This document shows positions 1 through 5,581 of a stretch of DNA of 6,193 bases, in pieces. Within the stretch, counting starts at the first letter, position 1, and each line of letters starts with the position of its first letter. Source of the stretch: Saccharospirillum sp035704555. GTDB lineage: Bacteria > Pseudomonadota > Gammaproteobacteria > Pseudomonadales > Natronospirillaceae. The translations under genes were made by a program, and so were the position numbers. The notes under the pieces are model-generated. The model searched no databases. It saw nothing but the letters and a program-made list of their open reading frames with translations, and was not told the origin of the DNA. The stretch lies in NCBI GenBank assembly GCA_035704555.1, contig DASSWT010000175.1, forward strand, positions 1 through 6,193. The letters are read 5' to 3'.

Positions 1-1465
1 GCAAGGGTCGTGCATCGGCCAGGCGTACCACGGGTGCTGAATGGAAGCGTTTGCCAACGGTAAACCCTTCGGCCAGTAACTGATGCCTCGCTTCGCCACA
101 AATAAGAGACGGCCGGTAATGCGTTTCAGTGCCCGCGGTAAACCGGCCCTGTTTGACGAAATATTGCTCGAACGCCTTGGGATCCACTCCGCCTTCACCA
201 CCCTCACTGGGCCGGTCGCTGAACATCTTTGCCCAGGTACGGTCGAAATCGATCAGTTCCTGAGCCACTGCCTGACGTTCAGCCGAATAGCTGTGCAGCA
301 GTTCCGGGCTACACTGGCCGCGCAGTACCGAGGCCAGTTTCCAGCCCAGGTTAAAGGTATCCTGCATCGAGAAATTCATGCCCTGCCCGGCTTTGGGGCT
401 GTGCGTATGGCAAGCATCTCCGGCGATGAAAACGCTAGGCAACACCGAGCTGTCTTCACGACCAGCGACATCGTCATAATGATCACTGATGCGCTGGCCG
501 ATCTCATAGACCGACCACCAGGCGACTTCCTTTACATCGAGCGTGTACGGATGTAGCACACGCTGAGCCGCCGCGATCAGGTGATCGACGGTAATGCTCC
601 GGCTGGCTACCCGCTCGTTCTCGTTTAATTTGTCGAGTTCAACATAGAGCCGCACCAGGTAGCCGCCTTCGCGCGGAATAATCAGCACATTGCCCTCGGT
701 GGCAGAATGAATCGCTGCCTTGAGCCGGATATCCGGAAAATCAGTCACCGCCAGAACGTCCATAACGCCCCAGGCCTGATTCGCAGAATCTCCGCGCAGC
801 TGCCGCCCGATCGATTTACGTACTGCACTGCGCGCGCCATCACAGCCGACGACATAGCGTGCCCGAACCACCTCTTCCTGCCCCTGATGTGCCGCATCGG
901 TTCTTGCAACGCGAACAGTCACCGGATAATCCGCTGCCGAGCGGTCAACTTCAACGTTCACCAGGCTGCGCGAATAATCCGGCACCAACCGGCTGGGGCT
1001 GTTTTGCATGACCTCCAGATAAAAATCATGCACCCGCGCCTGGTTCAAAATCACATGCGGGAATTCAGACAGGCCGTCTTCGGTATCCTGCACCCGGCCG
1101 TTGCGTACGATATGGTCCGGGCGTTCTGTATCCGGTTTCCAGAAGGTCACTTCGTTTACCCAGTAGGCCTCTTCCATCACCTGTCGGCTAAAACCAAAGG
1201 CCTCGAACATTTCCATGGTACGGCAGGCGACACCATCGGCCTGCCCCAGCTGCAGCGGGCCCTCTTTTTGTTCGATGATGCGTGTGCGGATATCCGGGAA
1301 GGCAGCCAGTTGGGCGGCCAGAGTCAGGCCTGCCGGTCCGCAACCGACGATGAGCACGTCTACCTCTTCGGGCAGCGAGTCGGTCTGAGGGTTGATTCTC
1401 GCCGTCTCTGACGGCGCCTTAACTCGCGGATCTCCGGTTTTGAACCCATCCAGATGAAATTGCAT
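1..1465 (-). CDS. mobA: 3-hydroxybenzoate 4-monooxygenase (FAD-dependent aromatic hydroxylase), 3' end beyond window
   Basis: This is a class A flavoprotein hydroxylase of the phenol 2-monooxygenase/MobA branch. It is expected to use NAD(P)H and O2 to turn 3-hydroxybenzoate into protocatechuate in the cytoplasm. My reverse-strand translation gives 488 residues without a stop, so the gene runs off the left edge; MobA proteins are about 640 residues, so roughly the last quarter is missing. Visible motifs are the FAD dinucleotide fold GCGPAG (residues 41-46) with acidic E65, the DG motif CDGARSAVRK (208-217) and the GD motif GDACHTHSPKAGQG (349-362). Asp77, His137, Lys249 and Tyr274 sit where I recall the substrate-pocket residues of Comamonas testosteroni MobA (Asp75, His135, Lys247, Tyr271). 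The ATG start is chosen because its MQFHLDGF beginning matches MobA and a purine-rich GGAGGGGG lies just upstream. A MobR-like gene is divergent to it. A related phenolic substrate cannot be excluded. Confidence 0.87.
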   Translation of the reverse strand, partial: MQFHLDGFKTGDPRVKAPSETARINPQTDSLPEEVDVLIVGCGPAGLTLAAQLAAFPDIRTRIIEQKEGPLQLGQADGVACRTMEMFEAFGFSRQVMEEAYWVNEVTFWKPDTERPDHIVRNGRVQDTEDGLSEFPHVILNQARVHDFYLEVMQNSPSRLVPDYSRSLVNVEVDRSAADYPVTVRVARTDAAHQGQEEVVRARYVVGCDGARSAVRKSIGRQLRGDSANQAWGVMDVLAVTDFPDIRLKAAIHSATEGNVLIIPREGGYLVRLYVELDKLNENERVASRSITVDHLIAAAQRVLHPYTLDVKEVAWWSVYEIGQRISDHYDDVAGREDSSVLPSVFIAGDACHTHSPKAGQGMNFSMQDTFNLGWKLASVLRGQCSPELLHSYSAERQAVAQELIDFDRTWAKMFSDRPSEGGEGGVDPKAFEQYFVKQGRFTAGTETHYRPSLICGEARHQLLAEGFTVGKRFHSAPVVRLADARPL

Positions 1466-1578
1466 ACCCCCTCCCCAACGCCTATTCTCGGCGTCTCTGT
1501 GGTTTTTTGGACCCGTGTTCAGCCTCACACCGAGACTGACCGGACGTCGACACCCTGTGTCATGACCTACAAAACAAT
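1466..1578 (-). other. Predicted untranslated leader of mobA
   Basis: If mobA is transcribed from the promoter at 1585-1613, its mRNA carries a leader of about 110 nt. The leader has a GA-rich Shine-Dalgarno (GGGGAGGGGG) very close to the ATG. A small potential hairpin lies just before it at 1478-1494 (ACGCC paired with GGCGT, 7-nt loop), and a second 5-bp hairpin (GACAC/GTGTC) lies near the 5' end. I see no open reading frame or riboswitch signature. The leader length depends entirely on the promoter prediction. Confidence 0.4.
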
Positions 1579-1607
1579 ATGATCAGTATGCTGATCATCA
1601 GTATACT
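1579..1607. promoter_or_regulatory. Probable MobR operator (two overlapping palindromes)
   Basis: Positions 1585-1607 form a 23-bp palindrome with an odd centre at 1596: outer arms AGTAT/ATACT and inner arms CTGAT/ATCAG match, with one mismatched pair (1590/1602). A second palindrome at 1579-1598 has 8-bp arms ATGATCAG/CTGATCAT around TATG. Together they contain three copies of the half-site ATCAG(T/C)AT: plus strand at 1582-1589 and 1597-1604, minus strand at 1588-1595. MarR dimers typically bind palindromes of this size, and the next gene is a MarR regulator. Which pair of half-sites is really used is not decided by the sequence. Confidence 0.72.
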
Positions 1608-1613
1608 TGTCAA
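1585..1613 (-). promoter_or_regulatory. mobA promoter, sigma70 type
   Basis: On the reverse strand a perfect -35 box TTGACA (1613-1608) is followed by a 17-bp spacer (1607-1591) and a -10 box CATACT (1590-1585, four of six consensus bases). Transcription would start near 1578 and run into mobA. The spacer and -10 are covered by the operator palindrome, so this is very probably the repressed promoter. Confidence 0.7.
1602..1607 (+). promoter_or_regulatory. Candidate -10 box of mobR
   Basis: TATACT matches the sigma70 -10 consensus at five of six bases and lies 31 bp before the mobR start codon. No good -35 box is present 16-18 bp upstream (ATGATC or TGATCA there), so the promoter would be weak. 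It lies inside the operator palindrome, which suggests that MobR represses its own gene as well. Confidence 0.35.
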
Positions 1614-1638
1614 TTACAGAACCGATCGGAGACCCTGA

Positions 1639-2100
1639 ATGACCGACGTCAATACCATGCCCGGGCACCTGATACGCCGCTACCATCAGGCTTCAGTGGC
1701 CATTTTTCACGCCCGGGTAGCAGAGCTTGGCTACGACCTGACTCCCGTGCAGTATGCCGCTCTGGCAAAAATAGAAGCCCAGCCGGGCATCGACCAGGTC
1801 ACCCTGGCGGGGCTGATCGCCTATGACCGAACCACCATCGGTGGCGTGGTAGACCGACTGGTGCAAAAGAATTTTCTGGTCAGGGAAGTCAGCGCCACGG
1901 ACCGCAGAGCCCGGGTTTTGAAGCTGACCGAATTGGGGGAAACCACCTTGCACCAGTTGGCGCCCACAGTAGAGGCAGCCCAGCAGCAAATGCTTAGTGG
2001 CCTCGAACCGGGTGAACAGGCGGAATTTGTCAGGCTGCTGCAGAAAGCAACAGCCGGAGTTAATCAGATGAGCCGGGCTCCTTTGAAAGAAGCCGAATGA
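1639..2100 (+). CDS. mobR: MarR-family transcriptional regulator, MobR type
   Basis: A 153-residue dimeric winged-helix repressor, the usual length for MarR proteins. The N-terminal helix (about 8-30) and C-terminal helices (about 100-147) would form the dimer interface. The DNA-binding part covers about 33-97: LTPVQYAAL (34-42), the helix-turn-helix with recognition helix around YDRTTIGGVVDRLVQK (62-77), and the wing with the MarR signature DRRARVLKLT (88-97). The ATG start has GGAG seven bases upstream (1628-1631). Divergent placement next to a mobA-like gene and the shared palindrome argue that it is the counterpart of Comamonas MobR, a repressor of mobA released by 3-hydroxybenzoate. The ligand is inferred from that homology and context, not from residues that I can read. 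Confidence 0.85.
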   Translation: MTDVNTMPGHLIRRYHQASVAIFHARVAELGYDLTPVQYAALAKIEAQPGIDQVTLAGLIAYDRTTIGGVVDRLVQKNFLVREVSATDRRARVLKLTELGETTLHQLAPTVEAAQQQMLSGLEPGEQAEFVRLLQKATAGVNQMSRAPLKEAE

Positions 2101-2193
2101 CATTAGGTGGACTTTCTACTCAAGTTTCGGAGTTCGCGGTTGTCTTTGTTGCCGTTTGCCCGCACCGGTCACCAGCTAGGGCTATCGAGGGTC

Positions 2194-2209
2194 GGGCGGG
2201 ATGCCGCCC
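2194..2209. repeat. Left apical hairpin of the palindrome
   Basis: GGGCGG (2194-2199) pairs with CCGCCC (2204-2209) around a GATG loop. It lies at the tip of the left arm of the 204-bp palindrome and shares the GGGATG core with the right apical hairpin when that one is read on the other strand. Confidence 0.6.
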
Positions 2210-2235
2210 ACTCAACCCTTCCATGGGGCCTGGAC

Positions 2236-2253
2236 CGCAGCATCCCTGCTGCG
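2236..2253. repeat. Right apical hairpin of the palindrome
   Basis: CGCAGCA (2236-2242) pairs perfectly with TGCTGCG (2247-2253) around a TCCC loop. Read on the minus strand it contains GGGATG, as does the left apical hairpin, so the two halves of the element look like diverged inverted copies. A CCATGG palindrome (2221-2226) lies between the two hairpins. Confidence 0.6.
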
Positions 2254-2301
2254 AACCACCCTCGATAGCCCTAGCTGGCAACCGGTGCTAATCCTTTGCT
2301 T

Positions 2302-2326
2302 GCGAACTCCGAAACTTGAGTTTTTT
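2302..2326 (+). terminator. Possible terminator of mobR formed by the palindrome
   Basis: The right outer arm of the 204-bp palindrome ends in TTGAG and runs directly into six T residues (2321-2326). In RNA from mobR the long stem followed by this U tract could end transcription. The stem is far larger than in ordinary intrinsic terminators, so this role is only plausible. The opposite side has no T run for the convergent gene. Confidence 0.4.
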
Positions 2327-2341
2327 AGCTGTAAGCGCCGT

Positions 2342-3247
2342 TCATGACAGATCTCCGGAACGTACTGTCGTTCTGAACGGCTGTGTCAGAGTCTGAGCCA
2401 TCACCACACCGGCCAGCACCAGAACGCCGCCGATCAGGTGAAACAAGGCCACACGCTCACCCAGAAACACCATGGCAATCAAAGCGCTGAACAGCGGCAT
2501 CAGGTTGATAAAAATGCTGGCCTGGCTGGCACCGATCTGGCGTATGGCGCGCATCCACAAAAAAGTGGTGATGATGGAGGCGGGAATGCCCGCGTAGAGG
2601 ATCAGCCAGACATTGCTTCCGTCTACCGGCGTCATCGGCCCCAGCAAGTAGCCCGGCAACAGAAACAACACCGCAAAACAGACCTGAGCATAAAGCAACA
2701 CCCAGGGGGGCAGATCAAAGGGCCAGCGTTTGAGCATCACGCCATAGAGGGCGTAGCAGGTAGCGGCTACGACCATCAACGCATCACCCGCCGCCACGTT
2801 CAGGTCCAGTAGTACGAGGGGGTTACCCCGCCCCAGTAATACCGAAACACCGATCAGGGCGACCAACCCACCCAGAATACCGCCCAGGGTCGGTGGTTCA
2901 CGCAGAATCAGGGCACTGAGCAGCACCGTCAACAAAGGCACCATGGCCGCGAGGATGCCCATGTTGGTGGCCGAGGTGGTCTCGGCCGCCACGTAGGCCA
3001 GCCCCTGCCAGAGCGCCATGCCCAGCAAGCCCAGAAAGGCCAGTTTGGGCCATTCGCGACGGATCGTGGCCCGGTATTGCCAGGCCTGGGGCAGAAACAG
3101 GGGCGTCAGTATCAGCCAGGCGAGCAGCCAGCGCAGAAAAGCGATGCTGCTGGGCGCTATCGCCCCGACGGTCAACTGGTTGATGGTCATGTTTCCAGAC
3201 CAGATCAGTACGGTCCCCAGCGGGGCCAGGAAATACAACAGCGGCAT
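2342..3247 (-). CDS. EamA/DMT-superfamily membrane transporter
   Basis: A 301-residue inner-membrane protein with about ten hydrophobic helices in two EamA repeats (about 5-138 and 152-285), the normal size and layout of drug/metabolite transporters. Typical signs are the WSGN-like first helix, the helix pair with PLLTVLLSALILREPP (104-119) ending repeat one, and the matching LMPLFSALIAMVFLGER (249-265) followed by a glycine-rich helix ending repeat two. The ATG at 3247 is chosen because GAGGA stands just before it. A GTG at 3304 would add 19 mostly polar residues and has no ribosome site. Family members export amino acids, nucleosides or other small metabolites; the substrate cannot be told. 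It converges with mobR and diverges from the beta-amylase gene. A link to either is not shown. Confidence 0.87.
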   Translation of the reverse strand: MPLLYFLAPLGTVLIWSGNMTINQLTVGAIAPSSIAFLRWLLAWLILTPLFLPQAWQYRATIRREWPKLAFLGLLGMALWQGLAYVAAETTSATNMGILAAMVPLLTVLLSALILREPPTLGGILGGLVALIGVSVLLGRGNPLVLLDLNVAAGDALMVVAATCYALYGVMLKRWPFDLPPWVLLYAQVCFAVLFLLPGYLLGPMTPVDGSNVWLILYAGIPASIITTFLWMRAIRQIGASQASIFINLMPLFSALIAMVFLGERVALFHLIGGVLVLAGVVMAQTLTQPFRTTVRSGDLS

Positions 3248-3511
3248 GGTTTCCTCAACAGGTTCAGGCGTAACAGCGATGGAGCGCCACAATAACCGGG
3301 CCACGTCAGGGAGTCCAATAGACAGATACCATCGACAAGGGTTCCACCACCACTCAGTTCATAGCCCCATCTCATTTCCCAACCCCCCGCAAATTACGCC
3401 CCCAGGGTTGAATACATTGCGCACCCGTTGTGGATACTGAACGCTGGTGTTTCCAGGCAGTCCCACACCAAAAAAGCAGTTATCGACAACAACAAGAACG
3501 AGGTAGATACC
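3248..3511. other. Divergent intergenic region between the transporter and beta-amylase
   Basis: These 264 bp must hold the start signals of both genes. I find no convincing promoter pair. The best plus-strand candidate is TTGAAT (3410-3415) with GATACT (3435-3440), but the 19-bp spacing is long and the match is modest. No clear palindromic operator was found, nor a cluster of MalT boxes. The beta-amylase ribosome site GAGGT is at 3500-3504. Confidence 0.4.
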
Positions 3512-5491
3512 ATGCGAACAATCCCATTCATCCGTAAATTCACACAGGGGGCGATGAGCACGACACTGGCACTCTGCGCTGTCTCCGCGCCGGTACTGGC
3601 CGATATGGCCCAATCCGCCAACGTCATGGCGCCACTGGAAGTCGACAACTACGGCGCCTTTGAAAACCAGATGGCCACCGCCAACGCCATGGGCGTTACG
3701 GCTGTGTCCGTCGATGTCTGGTGGGGCAAGGTCGAGGGCGCTGGTGACCAGCAGTTTGACTGGAGCTACTACGACGATTTATTTGGCCGCATCACCAACG
3801 CAGGCCTGGATATCGTGCCGATCATGTCGTTTCACCAGTGCGGCGGCAATGTGGGCGACACCTGCAATATCCCGATCCCGGGGTGGATCTGGAATCACTA
3901 CCCGGTACCAGCATCGGACCTGCGGTACAAAAGCGAGCAGGGCAACGAATCCGTTGAAACCGTATCGCTGTGGGCCGACAGCTACGTGCTCAGTGAATAC
4001 CAGGAATTTATGGAAGCCTTCGAGTCGCGTTACAGCCACCTGGCCGGTGACATTGACGAAATCAACATTTCCATGGGGCCAGCCGGGGAACTGCGCTACC
4101 CTTCTTACAACAGCCACGACACTGGCACCGGTTACCCCACGCGCGGTGGTTTTCAATCCTACAGCGAACCGGCCAAGTCAGACTTCCGCAATTGGGCGAT
4201 CAACAAATACGGCAGCCTCTCGGGTGTGAACAACGCCTGGGGCTTCTCACTCGGCCAGGTCAGCGACATCAACCCGCCCTCTAACGCGGGTAGTTTTGTT
4301 ACCAATGGTGAACATTTCAACACCCAATACGGCCGTGACTTCGTGCGCTGGTACCACGACAGCCTGATGGGCCATGGCTACAACATGATGGATACCGCCC
4401 TCACCGGCTTCGATGGCGCCTTTGCCGACATTGAACTGGGCATGAAAATTCCGGGCATTCACTGGAAGATGTCGGCTACAGACAACACCCGGCGCAGCGC
4501 AGAAATTGCGGCCGGTCTGATTCCATCAGACGTCGACCTCAACAGCCCGGCAACCGGCCATGGTTATGCCGACATAGTCGGTGTGGCCGCAAGCTATCAG
4601 AACGAGCCGCGCGGTGTCGTGCTGCATTTTACCGCCCTTGAAATGAACGATGACCCCAATGGCAACGGCCAGTCGCTGGCGCAAACCCTGGTGTTCTGGG
4701 TGGCAGAAGAAGCCGAAGCGCAGGGCGTGCCGATCAAGGGCGAGAATGCACTGGCCGGCGGCGCAACCACCGACACTGGCTGGGACAACATCGAAAACGC
4801 TTTCGATTACGCCAGCTACAGCGGCTTGACGGTGCTGCGCATCAATCAGGTCGCTACCGGTGGCACCGGACAGTATCGTTACGAACAATTTATCAATAAC
4901 TATCTGCAAGAAGAGGTGTCCGGCGACTTCCAGCGTACGGTGATCTTCATGTACGGCCCAACTGAATCCGGACAAGACATGTTCATTCGCGGCGGTATCG
5001 ATCACAACTATGCGAACACAACGCTGGGGCGAAACTGCCAGACCTGGAACACCGAGTGTGCGATACGCATTCAGCACAACAATATGCTGAACAGCACGAC
5101 GGCTTCCTGGAAAAGTGGTGATCTGTACCTCGACTGGTACGGCATCGAAACCAACCAGGGCGCTGGTGCCGAGGGCACAGCGATGGACTGGACCACCAAC
5201 AACTGGCCTTCCAGCTGGGGGCCGCTGCGTACGGTGCCGGTCGATGGCTACGGTGAATCTGCACTGAACACCTACGGCGATCACTACTGGATGCTGGACG
5301 TGCAAATGGACTGCGCGAACACCGTCAACGGCTGGTTTGAACTGAAGAGTTACATCTCAAACGGGCCTGGTTGGGAAGGCACCATCAACCAGAGTGGCAC
5401 GCCTTACAGCTCGGGGAACCATATGGCTCAGTGCGGAAAGATCAATGTTTTCCAGCGCAACAGCAATACCGTGCAGTTTGCCGAGTTCTGA
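3512..5491 (+). CDS. Secreted beta-amylase, glycoside hydrolase family 14, with unusual C-terminal module
   Basis: A 659-residue exported enzyme predicted to release beta-maltose from the non-reducing ends of starch by inverting hydrolysis. A Sec signal peptide covers residues 1-30 (basic RK, hydrophobic core, VLA cleavage site). The GH14 barrel spans about 37-465. Visible signatures are VDVWWGKVEG (67-76), HQCGGNVGD (108-116), GPAGELRYPSY (189-199) with predicted acid Glu193, and HFTALEMND (372-380) with predicted base Glu377. Both catalytic glutamates are present. Residues about 472-659 form an extra region starting near TVIFMYGPTESGQDMF, rich in W and Y, with cysteines at 509, 516, 601 and 641. 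It resembles, from memory, C-terminal modules of some marine bacterial alpha-amylases and is probably starch-binding. It shows no obvious CBM20 pattern. The ATG at 3512 is preferred over the upstream in-frame ATG at 3428, since it has GAGGT seven bases before it and places the signal peptide at the N-terminus. Confidence 0.93.
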   Translation: MRTIPFIRKFTQGAMSTTLALCAVSAPVLADMAQSANVMAPLEVDNYGAFENQMATANAMGVTAVSVDVWWGKVEGAGDQQFDWSYYDDLFGRITNAGLDIVPIMSFHQCGGNVGDTCNIPIPGWIWNHYPVPASDLRYKSEQGNESVETVSLWADSYVLSEYQEFMEAFESRYSHLAGDIDEINISMGPAGELRYPSYNSHDTGTGYPTRGGFQSYSEPAKSDFRNWAINKYGSLSGVNNAWGFSLGQVSDINPPSNAGSFVTNGEHFNTQYGRDFVRWYHDSLMGHGYNMMDTALTGFDGAFADIELGMKIPGIHWKMSATDNTRRSAEIAAGLIPSDVDLNSPATGHGYADIVGVAASYQNEPRGVVLHFTALEMNDDPNGNGQSLAQTLVFWVAEEAEAQGVPIKGENALAGGATTDTGWDNIENAFDYASYSGLTVLRINQVATGGTGQYRYEQFINNYLQEEVSGDFQRTVIFMYGPTESGQDMFIRGGIDHNYANTTLGRNCQTWNTECAIRIQHNNMLNSTTASWKSGDLYLDWYGIETNQGAGAEGTAMDWTTNNWPSSWGPLRTVPVDGYGESALNTYGDHYWMLDVQMDCANTVNGWFELKSYISNGPGWEGTINQSGTPYSSGNHMAQCGKINVFQRNSNTVQFAEF

Positions 5492-5512
5492 CCCGGGAAA
5501 CCCGTCTTAACT

Positions 5513-5536
5513 AGGGGCGCCTTGCGCCCCTTTTTT
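5513..5536 (+). terminator. Intrinsic terminator after beta-amylase
   Basis: GGGGCGC (5514-5520) pairs perfectly with GCGCCCC (5524-5530) around a 3-nt loop, followed by six T residues (5531-5536). It lies 22 bp after the beta-amylase stop codon. On the minus strand the stem is not followed by a T run, so it should act mainly on the beta-amylase transcript. Confidence 0.92.
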
Positions 5537-5581
5537 ATGCCCTGAACACCCCGGGGTTACTATCGGTACTGCATCAACTAC

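Larger units (their letters stand above)
2118..2321. repeat. 204-bp imperfect palindrome, MITE-like or intergenic repeat
   Basis: The ends are perfect 20-bp inverted repeats (2118-2137 and 2302-2321, beginning ACTCAAGTTTCGG). Inside them is a second paired segment: 2162-2169 with 2281-2288 (8 bp), a 2-bp CA/CA mismatch, then 2172-2192 with 2258-2278 (21 bp, perfect). Between outer and inner stems the two sides are unequal: 24 nt on the left (2138-2161) and 13 nt on the right (2289-2301). The 65-bp centre (2193-2257) holds two small hairpins. No transposase is encoded. I found no clear target-site duplication (flanks TTTCT and TTTTT). It is probably one copy of a dispersed palindromic element, but repetition in the genome cannot be seen from one window. 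Confidence 0.75.

Noticed and set aside
83..1411. Two plus-strand open frames of 157 and 234 codons (83-556 and 707-1411)
   Set aside because: They lie antisense to the MobA-like gene, whose reverse-strand translation is continuous and full of family motifs. Their translations show no recognisable domain.
1693..2103. Minus-strand frame of 136 codons
   Set aside because: It is the antisense shadow of the MarR regulator.
2097..2291. Plus-strand frame of 64 codons overlapping the mobR stop codon by ATGA
   Set aside because: The overlap looks like translational coupling, but nearly the whole frame lies in the 204-bp palindrome, and its peptide shows no domain. It is better explained as a repeat.
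3248..3304. GTG start adding 19 residues to the transporter
   Set aside because: It has no ribosome site and the added segment is not a membrane helix. The ATG at 3247 has GAGGA just upstream and begins at the first helix.
3428..3511. Upstream in-frame ATG adding 28 residues to the beta-amylase
   Set aside because: It would bury the signal peptide behind a polar extension. The ATG at 3512 has a well-spaced GAGGT.
3533..3580. Lipobox near cysteine 22 of the beta-amylase signal peptide (LALC)
   Set aside because: Leucine directly before the cysteine does not fit the lipobox consensus, and a good VLA signal peptidase I site follows at residues 28-30.
4526..5305. Minus-strand frame of 259 codons
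   Set aside because: It is antisense to the beta-amylase and has no recognisable motif. Long antisense frames are expected in GC-rich coding sequence.
5494..5504. Small hairpin CGGG-AAA-CCCG right after the beta-amylase stop
   Set aside because: It has only four pairs and no T run. The strong terminator 9 bp further on explains the region.
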